Assembly (NCBI GenBank): GCA_907165065.1
Contig: OU015525.1
Location: 30,012,037 to 30,076,036, forward strand
Reading direction: 5' to 3'
Source of the DNA: Caprimulgus europaeus
Taxonomy: Eukaryota > Chordata > Aves > Caprimulgiformes > Caprimulgidae
Length of the DNA: 64,000 bases
Shown here: piece after piece, positions 1-12,769 of the stretch
Numbering within the stretch: position 1 is the stretch's first letter
How the letters are laid out: each line of letters opens with the position of its first letter
Position numbers and translations under genes: made by a program
Notes under the pieces: generated by a model
Seen by the model: the letters and a program-made list of their open reading frames with translations, nothing else
What the model was told of the DNA's origin: nothing
Database searches by the model: none

Positions 1-1431
1 CAAGCCCACAGAGAAACTTGTCTGGCAAGAAAGTTCATAGCAGTTGCTAGGCCTAGGGGTTCATTGTGCATGCGTGGAAAGCTAAATCCTAGAGGATTTT
101 GCATGCACTGTGCATACAAGTGTATATCCATGCATTTAGGGAATGATATGCATTTCCTTTTGCATCCTAGATATTAATTGAAAGCAATGGAATTAGATGT
201 AAAATGCATAACTTGGCAGGCATGTAAATGAGAAGTGAGCCATTGTTATTGCATCTCTGTTTTTGTGGACTGTTAGTTTAGTGCAAGCCCAAAGTAAGAC
301 CTGTGCTGAAGATGGAAGACATCAAAAGCCTAGAATGTGACACTGCCATTTTTTTTTTTATTAATTATCCCTCACTTCATCCTATCAACATCCCAGCTAA
401 AGGATGAAGGTACAAGAAATGTTTTTGCTGATTTTAACCAATATGGATCCCTGGATTTAATTTTAAAAGTCTTGGTTCCATTTAAAACTTCTTTTCTACC
501 TATTTTTTGCATATCTGCAGAATAAAAAATGTCAATCGATGTATCAACACTTAATATTATTAGTGCTTTTTACAAGAGAGAACTGATTTTATATGTTTCC
601 TTTGTTATTGAGATTTTCTTTCTGCTCATCAAATAGGCATACAGCTTTTACTTTTGTAAAGTATTTGAGTATCTAGGAAATCTGTGCTTGAACTCTATTT
701 AAAACCAAACAACACAGTCTAAAATAATTAATTTCTTTTAAGTTTTTTGGAAATTACACAATAAACATCAAAAGGGACTGTTGTGTTCAAAGACAGAAAG
801 TCTGGGAAACACAAAAGCAGATTACTAAAAAAATAGAAAAATAATCAGAAATTCCTACTCTTTAGAGATTAGGGTTAAGGTTCGGTCAGTCTAATAAGTG
901 GATATTGAATTTAGAAAACCTGTTAACACTTGTGTGAAAGAAAATAACCTGAATCTGCACTGTATTGGGAAAAATATTCAGTAAATCAAAACTGCTAATT
1001 GCTAAATCTTTATTAAACCATTTATACTGGCATCTGGTTAACCCTTCCAAAAAAAAGACTGCTTTTAGGTATTGTTTTTTAATTTTCACTTAGGAAAGAT
1101 TATCTGGCCCATAAGGAAATAAATCTTCCATTTGTAGGAGCATTGTGACTTAGAACTACAGACTGAGTAGCAGAGAGTATACACAAGCTGCCATAAAATA
1201 CGATTTTTTAAAACTGTTATTTATTTAATTTTAAGAATTATAATACACTAAGATAAATACAAATTCCTTTTAGGGTAACCTTCCCATATGCAATAACACA
1301 TCAGATGAGGAATGTTAGAAATATTAACACCTCCCCCTCCTACTACAAAACATACATTTTGCTTCCAAAACCTAGATAGTAGTGACTAGATGACTCAATT
1401 TGCAGGACAGTCCTATTTCTTGCTAGTCTTC
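1..1431. other. AT-rich non-coding stretch, no gene seen
   Basis: No repeat family or convincing coding frame is recognised. The first 170 bases are rich in TGCATG-like words (TGCATG at 67-72 and 100-105, CATGCA at 130-135). The short open frames here begin at non-ATG codons or run through T-rich sequence and look like chance. Confidence 0.6.
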
Positions 1432-2018
1432 TGTATTGCGTATGGCTGAGTTGGAGTTGATTTTCCCCATAGCAGCCCTCAGGGTGCTCTGGATTTTATT
1501 AGTAGCTAGAAAGGTGTTGACAACACACCAGTGTTCTGGTTACTGCTGAGCAGAGCTCACATAGCATCAAGGCTGTCTCTCCAACATTCCCCCCGCCCCA
1601 ACCCCCAGTAGGCTGGGAGTGGGTAAGATCTTGGGACAGGACACAGCCAGAACAGCTGACCCAAACCCAATTCCATACCATATGACGTCTTCTCAGAAAT
1701 AAAAGCTAGAAGAATGGAGGGGGAAGTGGGGAGGAGCATTCATTATTTACATTTGTCCTCTAGATCAACCACGTGTATAGAAGCCCTGCTTCCTGGGAAG
1801 TGGCCAGACATTGCCTGCTGATAGGAAATAGAGAATAATTATTTTGTTCTTCTTTTGCTTTATACTTTGTTTTTCTATTAAACTGCCTTTATCTTGACCC
1901 ACAAGTTTAGTTTTGGGTTTTTTTCATCTTCTTTTCTCCCTTCCCCATCCTGCTGAGGAGGGGGGTGATAGAATGGCTTGGTAGGCTCCTGGCGTTCAGC
2001 CAAGGTTAATATATCACA
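1432..2018 (+). mobile_element. Solo LTR, ERVL-type (type B)
   Basis: A complete solo LTR of an endogenous retrovirus, without gag, pol or env beside it. It starts TGTATTGCG and ends ATATCACA. The five bases before it (TCTTC, 1427-1431) and after it (TCTTT, 2019-2023) match at four of five positions, as expected for an aged 5-bp target duplication of ERVL-class elements. The same family occurs on the minus strand at 22469-23087 and 52654-53254. Promoter parts are visible: a CRE-like TGACGTC at 1683-1689, a TATA-like AATAAAAG at 1699-1706 and a poly(A) signal ATTAAA at 1877-1882. The 3' end contains the GAGGAGGGGGGTGATAG block typical of these avian LTRs. The boundaries are well supported; the exact subfamily name is not known to me. 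Confidence 0.82.
1683..1706 (+). promoter_or_regulatory. LTR promoter elements: CRE-like site and TATA-like box
   Basis: TGACGTC (seven of eight bases of the CREB/ATF palindrome) lies 10 bp before AATAAAAG inside the solo LTR. Related copies at 22.8 kb and 53.0 kb keep the TATA-like box but have changed CRE bases. The order fits a retroviral U3 promoter; activity is inferred. Confidence 0.5.
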
Positions 2019-4667
2019 TCTTTAAAGGAAAGTTAGAGCCTGATAGGATGTTTAAGTAGTAGAATTGTGCACTGCAGTTCCACTTTACATCATTTCAAAA
2101 AACTTCAGTTATAAATGCCTCTTATTCCTAGCCCCAGTCCTTGGGCAAATTATGGTAGACAAATCTTAGTAGTAGTATTCATTAGTAAAGACTTCTCTTA
2201 AGTCTGTTGGCAAGTGGTTGTTATATAATTCAATGATACAACAATTCCATTAAATCAACAAAAAATATCAAACCTTATATTGGCATTTCCTAAGCTGCCA
2301 CAAATTCCTTGCAATATTGCCACAACATTTTCTGAGAAACCATGGAAGGGGAAAAAAGTGACAAGGTATTCCTATCAGAGCCTGAACTAGATGCTGACAT
2401 AAGGATTTACTACTACCAATATGTGTGTATTAATTTGTTGCTTGCCCAGAGGAATTCAATTCTTTATTTTCATGACCATTGAAGTTTGCCAAATGAAAAA
2501 TGGAAAAATAAATCATTAGTGCAAATCACTAAAGTTTGTCATCATGAATGATTTATCATTTTTGTATTTTTAATAGAACAGTAAAAAGCATTATTTTCTG
2601 GAATGGCTTACTTTGTAAACCCCCTTTCTGATTCTGACATGCAAAAAAAAAAATATATATATATAGTTTTCTTTTTTTTTTTTTAACATGAAAAACCTTC
2701 CTTAATAATCATGATGCTACTCTATTTGGGTTTATTTTGACAAAAATATTTTACAATATATTAAATTCCCTAGTTTATACTGCGTATACTCTGGGGGAAT
2801 GGGGTGAGTAACTTTGTTCACACACAGTTATAGAACTTCAAAGACCTTTAGACTAAACTGAAACATGGTGATTAACAATTTAGGTTGTGAACTGTACAAG
2901 TTTTCAGTTAGTCTGTCCCTGTGAAGAGGATATTCATCTCAAGGGTAGCACAGTGCCTGAATAGTGCCTCACTAAATCCAAATGGGCTTATCCCCTCCAA
3001 CTGGCTGAACTGTAGTGTGGTAAAATCAGCAGTTAGGTATCACCAGGATTTGTAACATTTGTGTTGCTCACTGTGCTCAGATCCATTATCTAACATTTTT
3101 ATGGTAGTCTGTGCCTTTAAATGTGTTTCACTGAAGAGATTTCAATAGACACATAAATGACTTCTGTGATGTTGGCTTGATTTAGAAACAATAAAATTAA
3201 CTCATTTTGAGCAGCTGAGTGCAGCTCAGTTTTGGGAAGAGAGAATCAGTCATCTGTATTACTATTATCAAAGCATAATTGGCTATAGCATTCTTCACCA
3301 ATTTAGCTTTTTTTTTTTTTTTGAGTGTAAGTACTTCTTTGTCCTACACATGTAATTCTAACAGGCTACAGGCCGTGCTGTTCAGACAGACAGTACATAC
3401 TGCTTTTAAATCACACCATCATGGGGCAATTAAAGAGAAAAGAGTTTATATGCTGTTAATCGGTTTCCCAGTTTTTCAGTTTTCTGATTTAAACTGCAAA
3501 CAGTGTGTGAAAGAGTAGATTAGAAATGCACAGAAGGCAATAGGAATGAATACATTCATTACACTTTCTGAACACTTCAACAATTTTTGCATTCGTCACA
3601 ATGTGAGATTGAATTATAATAATAAATATAATACAAAAACACCCAAGTCTGATATGTATGAGAATTCCGACCTTCATGACCTTACAGTAGAGTTTGTTGA
3701 TTGCATTTGTTTTATAAGAAATGTTTTAATAAATAATGCCAGATAGAATTCATGCCATATATATAGTAGAAGAAGCATGGAAAGAGAAGCTGTTGGATAA
3801 TTTAGGTTGTTTGGAAGTGTTTTACTCCTCTCTGAAAAGTTTACAGGTATGTAAGATCATCACAGTTTCCTAGCCTGAGTCTCTGTGTCTCTAACTCTGT
3901 GTTCTTTTTGCATCCAGACTACATCTTGACTTGTCTAAATTCTCATCATTTGTTGTTCTTAAACTTGGGCAGTTTATGTAGGTTAAAGGAATGCACCTTT
4001 TACTCAAATACAATAATTTATTGCTAGCCTGACTGAAACAGTCTAATAAAATAATTTTTTTTCAGCTCAGATTTAACTATTACAGAAAAAGGAAGGAAAT
4101 AGTAGTAGTGAATAAAAAGTCTAAATAAAATAATAGTTTAAATTATTATATGTGTTTTCTGGGTCTTTCCACTGCTCCACTGGGTCCCAGGATTGATGGC
4201 CTCAGTGTAGGGGAAGGTTGTACTGAGACGTGAGTTTCCTAAGTCCTTTCTGGCAGGAGTATGATGTTGATGGCGAAGTTTTCTTCCTCTTCACTCTGAG
4301 GGAGGTTGGGATTATTTTCCTACATTTTCCACCATGCTCTACACTTTTATATTTTGTCATTGCTCTCTAATCCATGATCCCAATCCAAATTTAGTATTTA
4401 TGATATCTTGCATACGTTAGATACCTGTTAATTCTTGTTCCTGAAATGGTTTTATCCAAATCCCAAAGATTATTTTATAATGGATATTTAACTACTGGTA
4501 AATTGTTTGCAGCTTTAAAGAGGCTCATAACATTTTGCACACATACTTTCAAGGCCTTTGCTATAATGTCCTGAACTCTACACTGCATTTTTATTCTAGG
4601 ATCATAAATAGTGCATTCTACACAGCATAGCTGCTTGTTATTGCTATCTATTGTTTACAAAAAGTAA
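2019..4667. other. AT-rich non-coding stretch with simple repeats
   Basis: No gene is recognised. It contains an A-run joined to (TA)n at 2643-2665, a T-run at 2670-2684 and another T-run at 3307-3322. Open frames near 3279-3746 are short, AT-driven and unlike any family I know. Confidence 0.55.
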
Positions 4668-5776
4668 ATCATAGAGTCATAGAATGGTTAGGGCTGGGAG
4701 GGACCTTAAAGATCATCTATCTCCCACCCCCCTGCCATTAACAGGGACACCTTCCCCTAAACCAGGTTGCTCAAAGCCTCATCCAACCTGGCCTTAAACA
4801 CTTCCAGGGAGGGGGCACCCACAACTTCTCTCAGCAACCCGTTCCAGTGTCTCACCACCCTCACAGGAAAGAATTTCTTCCTAATATCTAATCTAAACCT
4901 ACCCTCTTCCAGTTGGAAACCATTACCAGTTCTATCACTACCTGCCTTTGTAAAAAGTCCCTGCCCAGCTTTCTTGTAGGCCCCTTCAGGTATTGGAAGG
5001 GAGCTATAAAATCTCCCCAGAGCCTTCCCTTCTCCAGGCAGAACAGCCCCAACTCTCTCAGCCTGTCCCCACAGGAAAGGTGCTCCAGCCCTCTGATCAT
5101 CCTCATGGCCTCCTCTGTACTCGTTCTAATAGGCCTATGTCTTTTTTGTGTTGGGGGCTCCAGAACTGGACACAGAACTCCAGGTGGGACCTTATGAGAG
5201 TGGAGTAGAGGGGGAGAATCACCTCCCTCAACCTGCCGGCCACACTTCTCTTGATGCAGCCCAGGATACAGTTGGCCTTCTGTCTCGTGTTTAGTTTCCT
5301 ATCCACCACCACTTCCAAGTCTTTCTCCAGAGCTGCTCTCAAGCCACTCATCACCCAGCCTGTATTTATGTTTGGGATTGCCCTGAACCAGGTGCAGAAC
5401 CTTGCATTTGGCCTTGTTGAACTTCATAAGGTTAGCACACGCCTACTTCTCAAGCCTGTGAAGGTCCCTCTGGATGGCATCCCATCCCTGTAGTATGTCA
5501 ACTGCACCACACAGCTTGGTGTTGTCAGCAAACTTGTTGAGGGTGCACTCAATCCCACTGTCCATATCCCCGACAAAGATGTTGAAGAACACCAATCCCG
5601 ATACCGAACCTTGAGGGACACCACTTGTCACCGGTTTCCACTCGGACATTGAGCTGTTGACCACAACTCTTTAAGTGCATCCATCCAGGCAGTTCCTTAT
5701 CCATTGAGTGGTTCATCCATCAAACCAACATGTTTCCGATTTAGACACAAGGATGTGATGCGGGACAGTGTCAAAA
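4668..5776 (-). mobile_element. CR1 LINE fragment (RT C-terminal part to 3' end)
   Basis: A 5'-truncated CR1 non-LTR retrotransposon, read on the minus strand. Its 3' end is at the left (ATCATAGAGTCATAGAATGG), the usual CR1 terminus. Reverse transcriptase (RT) motifs are readable in broken frames. Motif B (PQGSVSG) lies just upstream of motif C at 5521-5532, which reads FADN instead of the catalytic FADD. The conserved block [22 protein letters not shown] follows. Frameshifts and stops separate these pieces, so it is a dead copy. The left boundary is sharp; the right one is approximate. Confidence 0.9.
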
Positions 5777-6466
5777 TATAACAATAGATGTTTATACCAC
5801 ACAATTGAATCAAGCTGAGCAAAAGCTAAAGCAAATGAGAGAACAGTCACCTTGTTAGACAGCTCTTACAAGCTTAAAGCTTCCATGTAGTCCAAGTATA
5901 GGTAAGTCTAGGCAAAGCTGACAAGAGCTGAGGTCTATGTTGTTAGCTTAGCACAAAGCCTGTGGGCTGTTGCTGTAAAGGTTGCACCATATTCACTGAG
6001 CTCCAAATCATAGTATGCACAGATTTCAAACACTGAGTACAAGTGTTTCACTACACAACACAACAAGCAGAAAATCCCCTCGGAGAACTCCTCTATGCTT
6101 TGTAAATCTTCATGACTTTTTAAGCAATGGGAACATGGCACACAGGTGGTTAAGATCAGAGATTTAGCAATAAAATATCATTTCAACATTCATCTTTTTT
6201 AATTCAAAAGGAAGCTATTTCTTTTATGACAGAAACCCATCAGTAACCTGCCAAATTCAGTCTAATCCACACTGAAAGGAAGCCCACCCCACGTGGAGAA
6301 TTATTTTCACTGTCTTTTCATCAGTCTTGTTAGAACAAGAATTTAAGAGAAATAGCATAAAACCCAAACAAACTGGCCCTATCTGTAACAAGCATTTCCT
6401 CTAAAAGCTGTTGGAGTAACACACAAGTTCCCACAGTTACTAATCATGTATTAATACTTTTTTCCC
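5777..6466. other. Non-coding stretch between two CR1 fragments
   Basis: No repeat family or gene is recognised. The small minus-strand frame at 5935-6141 has no known domain. Confidence 0.5.
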
Positions 6467-6813
6467 TGAGAGGGGATCTTATCAATGTCTATAAATACCT
6501 GAACTGCAGGGGCCAAATGGATGGCACCACGCTCTTTTCAGTAGTACCCTGTGACAGGACAAGGGGTAATGGACAAAAACTGGAACACCGAAAGTTCCAT
6601 ACAAGCTTAAGGAAAAACTTCTTTACTGTGAGGGTGTTGGAGCAGTGGAACAGGCTTCCCAGAGAGGTTGTGGAGTCTCTATCTCTGGAGATGTTCAAAA
6701 CCCACCTAGATGCAGTCCTATGCAGCCTGTTGTAGGAAACCTGCTTTGGCAGGAGGGTTGGACTAGATGATCTCCTGAGGTCCCTTCTAACCCCACCATT
6801 CTGTGATTTTGTG
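6467..6813 (+). mobile_element. CR1 LINE 3'-end fragment
   Basis: The last part of a CR1 element on the plus strand. The translation keeps the C-terminal ORF2 pattern (RTRGNGQKLEHRKFHTSLRK, then [11 protein letters not shown]). The untranslated end runs into the CR1 tail with GGTTGGACTAGATGATCTCC and a final CCATTCTGTGATT. It belongs to the same 3'-end type as the minus-strand copy at 61803-62190 and has the opposite orientation to the neighbouring 4668-5776 copy. Confidence 0.88.
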
Positions 6814-7689
6814 AAAAGAAGAGGATTTACTCCAGGGAGGTCAATGAAGGTCTTTCCCTAAGCTTTGGTATTTAGATCTTTTTTTACTCCTTTTTTTCAG
6901 GCATTTAATATATAATATCCACCAGTAGTATGTATTTTAAAAAGAACATGATAGTTGGATGCTGTATATATGTTCACATTGAATAAGTGCATAGCTCGGT
7001 TCAGAAGTCTTTAAAGTTAGCAGGAAGAGACGGCTTCATAGGCATTTATAATTATACTACAAAGTATTTCCTGCCTGTATGTTCATTTATTCACTTTCTT
7101 TGCTTGATTTAATAAAATTTTCTAGCAAAGAGCAGTCCTTTTACTGTGTTACATACTCTGCACATGTTCCTGAGCAGGAGTGTGTCATCTCTGTAATGAG
7201 TACACACAGTGTGTACAACAGTGAATCTGGTAAAGAGACAAACAGTGAAATATGTTACAATTAGGGATTAGTAAGTAAGGATTAATAAAGGATTGTAACT
7301 AGAACTTCAGCTATTGAGGTCCTGCAAATGAAAATTATGAAAAAGGACAACATGCAAACCTCTCTTACTACTTTAAGTAAATTTTATTCACAGACAGCAT
7401 TTCATAAATCTGCAGTTACTGTTTTGTTCATACACAAATCTGAAAATTAACACCATCATTTGCAACAACATATTATTAGTGAAGAATCTTCAGAAGTTCC
7501 AGTTTTAGGTACCTATTGAGAAGCTGTGAATACCTACCTTAATTTGAAGCTTTTTACAATGTCTTCAGGGTATATCTATACATCATTGTCTCAGCAAGAA
7601 CTGTACTCTGCAAAATTTAACATTAAATTATATGAGTCCTTTTCTCATGTGGTATCAACCTATGTACGCAGTGCAAAATGCCTTATACA
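6814..7689. other. AT-rich non-coding stretch, no gene seen
   Basis: Nothing recognisable apart from scattered A/T runs. Confidence 0.5.
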
Positions 7690-8480
7690 TGCACTGGGAT
7701 TTCAGGTACAGAGGTCGCACAGGGTGTCAGTGTCCCCGGTCCCCTGGCAGCGGGGGCTGAAGGGTGGCCTCTGTGAGGACAGGCCGGGGCTGCTCTGTGC
7801 CAGACGCAGCCGCTTCCGGCCAGCTCCAATGGACCCGCTGCAGGGTACAGCTGAGCTCCTCAGCCAAGCTGGTGGTGCCAGTGTGATAATGTGTTTTAGA
7901 TAGGCCAAAATGCTGGTGAGGCAGATTGGAGTCAGAAAAAAGGGTGAGAAACAGCCCTGCAGACAGCAAGGTCAGGGAAGGAGGGAAAGAAGGTGCTACA
8001 GGTGCTGGAATATGTAGAGGATGGCATTGGAGCAGTGATATTCCTGAAGTAATTGCTGCCCATGGAGAACCCACACCAAAGCAAAGGGAAAGCATAAGCA
8101 GGAAAGCAGCAAAGAGAAACTGCCACATACTGACTGTGCCTCTCCACTTTCTATACCCCTTGCACTGTTAACAGAAGGGAAGAGAAGTTCAGCCTGGGAA
8201 AGGGGGAAGTAAAGTCATTGTTTGAATGTCTTTTTGTTTCCCACTACCTAAATTAGTCTTTATTTTATCTTAATTGGCAATAATTAAGTAAATTTTCTCC
8301 AGGTCAAGTCTAGTTTGCCTGTGACAGTGCTGTAATTGGTAAGTGATCTGCTTATCTTTATATGAACCCATGAGCTTCGTTGCTCTTGACCTTCTTATTT
8401 TCTCCCCTGTTCTGCTGAGGAGGAAAGCAATCAAGAAGTTTGATGGGATTTTGAATGTTAACCATAGCTAGCCCACCACA
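7690..8480 (+). mobile_element. Diverged LTR (type A) without internal region
   Basis: It starts TGCACTGGGATTTC and ends GCCCACCACA, with a GC-rich 5' third and an AT-rich 3' third like the other type A LTRs at 28799, 34330 and 41910. Shared landmarks are GGCCTCTGTGAGGA near the start, AACAGCCCTGCAGAC with CAAGGTCAG in the middle, and the U5-like run CCAGGTCAAGTCTAGTTTGCC near the end. No matching 5-bp target duplication was found (ATACA left, GAGGA right), so the ends may have decayed or been rearranged. The long open frames in this stretch come from its GC-rich U3 and are not genes. Confidence 0.75.
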
Positions 8481-9617
8481 GAGGAGAAGAAAATTTATTG
8501 TCAGTACATTATGTCGCATTTAGTAAACATGGAAAAAATAATGCTGTAATGAAATAGATAACACTGGTAACCAAATAATGATATTGTTTTGTGATGGTAG
8601 AAAGGGTATATATAAAGATTGATCAAAACAGACTAGCAAGGATTTAAGGTGCACAAGTAGAGGGCCTACTTATGTTTTAAGTCGTGTGATCATCCAGTCA
8701 CACACTCTATCAGAAGCCCCGGTCTGGCATGTTGTTTGTAACGTTGTACAGAAACTGTTGGTGGGGGGGACTACAAGGCTTATCTGGGGATTAGGAGTCC
8801 TATTAGGAAAGACTTCAGGTGTTGAATATGCTCACTCTTCTTTTTTCAAGGATGAAAGAGGACTGGATTACAGTGTATAAATGTTTAAAAGGGTCACACA
8901 TGAAGACCCTGAGAAAAGCCTGCTTTGATTCCAGGGGATTATTAAAGCAAGAAGTCATTGCTGTAAAGCTAGTAAACAAACCTTCAGAATCAGCAATACA
9001 CAAGATTTATGTGTATGTGGATTTCAAGAAAATCTAGAGTAGGTTTCAATAAATTTTGATGAATTTATAAGGAATTATAAACATCATAGATTAAGTTTTA
9101 AAAATTATTGTTAGCTGATGAACATTAGGGTAAAACCTAATAAATAATGTTGTTTATATTTTTCTCAGTGCTCTGAACACCTTGCATCTACCCCTGAAAC
9201 TTTTAATAGTAGCTGATAAAACTGATTATCATCTGAGCAGGGTAGCAGACACGTGTCTGGTTTTTGCACAGGCTAAGAGTATAACTGCAAAAAAGTGGAT
9301 ATTGAAATTGGTCATTTGGAAAGCACATACTCCAGAACTGATCTTTACTCTCAAAAGTTCTTCAAAACCATAATTTTACTGAAACCCATCACTGAAAACA
9401 GGTATCACAAAAATGTCAGAAACCCAAGCTCCTTTTTTCTCCTTTTTTCTCCTTTTTTCTCTTTTGTGCTCCTTTTTTCTCATTTTTTCTCACTTTTTAT
9501 TTTGAAGTAATTTAGTAATAATAATAAAATGTAACAAAAAAGACATATTCAGTCCTTTCTTATTTTGTTTTCAAAGCTGTGTTGTTCAGGATGTAATTAT
9601 GTAGTTAGAAGTAGATG
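8481..9617. other. AT-rich non-coding stretch with pyrimidine tandem repeat
   Basis: No gene is recognised. A 10-bp pyrimidine tandem repeat at 9429-9498 is listed separately. Confidence 0.5.
9429..9498 (+). repeat. 10-bp pyrimidine tandem repeat (CTCCTTTTTT)n
   Basis: Seven consecutive 10-base units starting at 9429, 9439, 9449, 9459, 9469, 9479 and 9489. Three are exact CTCCTTTTTT, a fourth exact unit is at 9469, and the others differ by one to three bases. The tract is almost pure pyrimidine. Confidence 0.9.
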
Positions 9618-10777
9618 CTACAGAATTCAAATTTACCAAGGATAAAACATGCCAGACTAACCTGATCACATTCTACAACAAAATAACCTCTGTTGACATA
9701 GGGAGAGCAGTGGGAGTTGTTTACCTGGACTTCAGCAAAGCATTCAACGCTATTTCCCATAGCCTTCTGGACAAACTGGCAAGATACAGGTTGGATGAGT
9801 GGTCTGCAAGATGGGTAGGGAGTTGGCTAACAGTCTATACTCAAAGGGTAGTGATCAAGTTTTTACTCAGGCGGGCAGCCCATCACAAGTTGGGTCCCCC
9901 AGGGAATGATACTGTTCCACACTGTCCAGCCTGGATGATGGGATAAAAACCACCCTCAAAAGTTTTCTTATTATACCACACTCACCACTCAGTGCGGTGA
10001 ATGTGTCAGAAGGGAGAGCCATCTTGGAAGACACCTGGACAGGCTGAAAGAGTGAGTTGGCAAGAGCGGTATGAAGTTTAACAAAGACAAGTGCTAAGGC
10101 ATGCTCCTAGGACAAAGTAACCAAAGATCCCAGTACAGGTTAGGATCTGTGTAGCTGGGAAGCAGCCTTGCTGAAAGGGACCTGGTGGTCCTAGTGGACA
10201 ACAAGCTGAAGATGAGTCAGCAGGCCACCGCTGCAGCAACAAAGGCAAATTGAATCCTGAGCTGCATCTGCAGAGGGCTACTAGCAGAGATAAAAGATAT
10301 GATCATTCCACTCTACTCAGCATTGGTCAGGAAGCACCTGGAGTACTGTGTCTAGTTCTGGTTTCCACAATTCAAAAAAAATGTGGACAGACTGGAGAAT
10401 GTCCAAACGACAACCACAAAGATCATCAAAGGACTGCCCTGTGAGGAAAGGTTTGCAGTATTCCAGTACTTAAAGAGCTGCTACAAAGAGGATGGAGGCT
10501 CTCTCTTCACAAGGAGCCATACGGAGATGACAAGGGGCAACACGCACAAGTTGCACTGCGAGAGGTTTCATATCAACAGAAGAAATAATTTTTTTTACTG
10601 TAAGAACAACCATTTACTAGAACAGCCTCGACAGGAATATAGTAGAGTCCCCATCACTGGAAGTTTTTGACATGACTGGACAAGGTGCTAGGTAATCTCA
10701 TCTAGGCTCCCTTTCTTTGCAAAAGTTGGGCCAGATGATCTTGCCTCTTCCAACCTGGGCTATTCTATGATTTTACA
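9618..10777 (+). mobile_element. CR1 LINE fragment with RT remnant
   Basis: A 5'-truncated CR1 on the plus strand that reaches the 3' terminus (CTATTCTATGATTTTACA). RT motif A is readable near 9719-9750 as VVYLDFSKAFN, with Asn in place of the usual last Asp. Several frame breaks follow. Later CR1 landmarks include the segment with GAGTACTGTGTCTAGTTCTG and the C-terminal block around 10500-10600. It is a dead copy; the 5' boundary is approximate. Confidence 0.88.
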
Positions 10778-12769
10778 ATAATTTTAGGGGTTTTTTTAGT
10801 TAATGTTACCTATATTGTGTAGTGTTCTAATGTACATGTGTGTGAATTATGAGTAGGTCTTTACTGAATGTTATAAAAGTACAACCAAAATAACAGAGTA
10901 TTGTTATTCATTCTGGTAAGTATATTTAGTTGAATATTTCTTATATTCTATGCTGTTAAACTATCACAACTCAGTAGGGAGAAACGGTTTCCTGACTACT
11001 CTACCCTTATTTTTTGAATTTAAGGGTAGGTTTGTGACTGGTTATTTTAACATAAATACACTTGAGGTCGCACAACAGACTTATGCCAGGGTTCCAAATA
11101 AAAACAGTAGTTACAAAATATTTTAGTTTAAGATACTGTATGGGAAAATGTGCACTAAAAATAGTGCTATGAATATAGTTGTCAACAGTTAACTTGCACT
11201 ATGTCCTTAAATATGATCTGTAATGTTTTATGCTCATACATAATAATAGCATATACATAATAAAAAACTGCAGCAACTTCCTTTCATGTTTTGAATGTTT
11301 CTTACAATTACAAGAATTGTTTTCAGAATGACCTTAATATTCACATTGGAATGAAGCATCTGCCATAGCAGATGGAGAATATGACATCAGGTTCAGCTGG
11401 TGAAATAACCCTTTAGAATCCTTATAGTTTAGAGAAATAATGTTTAATTCCTTTTGGCTATACTAAAATTGACACTGTGCTATACATTCAAGACAGAATA
11501 TTGTTGATCACAGTTAACAGTTTGCTGGGAATAAAAAACTAGCCATCATGCCGCTTAATAATCATCCTTATGCAGAGGGTAGAAACATATATCCTGAATT
11601 CTTCATTTAGGCTAGAAACAACAACAAATAATTACTTTCTCTGTAAACATTGATGAGATTGACTCCAACCAAGACTTTTAAAAACGTTGAAATGTCCATA
11701 AAAAAAGATAATTCAGTATAAATATAAAAGGAATTTTTTTAGACTAAACTTTATATAACATTTTTAAGTTATGTTACTTCTGCAAAATCATTTTAATGTA
11801 TCCAACACATTGTCTTTACATATATATATATGTATATATAAGTAAATACTTTTTAATGTATTACAATATCTTAATTTCAGTTTGCTTTAGGTATTTTGTT
11901 TGGTACAAAGTTATAATTGCTTATGTTTTCAGTTTTCCAGTGAAAAATACATTATTCAATGGGCTTTGCTTACAAGACAGGAAATCAACAGTTAACTAAA
12001 GAATGTTTGATGATATTAAGATTTCATTTTTATTAAGACCTCTTGAATGTTTGATAACAGTAAGATTAAATTTCTTCTGAAGCCATTCTTTGTTAATGAG
12101 CTCAGACAGAGTTCTACTTTTTTCAGCCAGAAGGCATTTCAGTTCCATTAAAAAACTTAATCCATTCTCTCATAGGTTTTGCCGGTGATACCTTTTTAAA
12201 GAAAAACTCTAAATTGGAAATTATCAACCCAGAACCTTTTAGTTAGTTTTTTTATTGTCTTCAATGTAAAGTTTTAATTCATCCTGAAAATTTTTGCATG
12301 ACAAGGAAAAGTCAATAACCCTCTAATTCTTATTATTTTCTGTAGTAAGAAAGATAGATATTTTTCACAAAAGGTTCATCCAGCCCTAATTATTACCTCC
12401 CTATTTCTGTGTTTATTCTAGTGGTGTCATGGAACTTCCTGATGTTTGTATTCTGCCCACCTCACATTACTGAATCCATTTGGTCCTAAGGAAAAAAAAA
12501 AGCCAGTATAGCATAACCTCTTGGTATTCAGCTTTAGTATGTATTGGAGCATGTAGAGCTCTTTTATGACTGTCAAAACCAGTGTTTGCTTCCTTGTTTA
12601 TTAAAAAGATTAATGCCTCTCAGAGCTATTCCTTTGGTTATTGCCTGACCAACACTGGAGTTTTACATTTTCAATCCTTCAGTTAGGATTAGCTGCCTGT
12701 CAGGGATATTCTTCCAATATCTTTAAAAAGGATGAGGCAAGGTGAGGAGTAGTTACAGATGAGAACTTT

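Noticed and set aside
7526..8128. Open frames of 125 and 133 codons
   Set aside because: They fall within the GC-rich 5' part of the type A LTR and are not gag, pol, env or a host protein.
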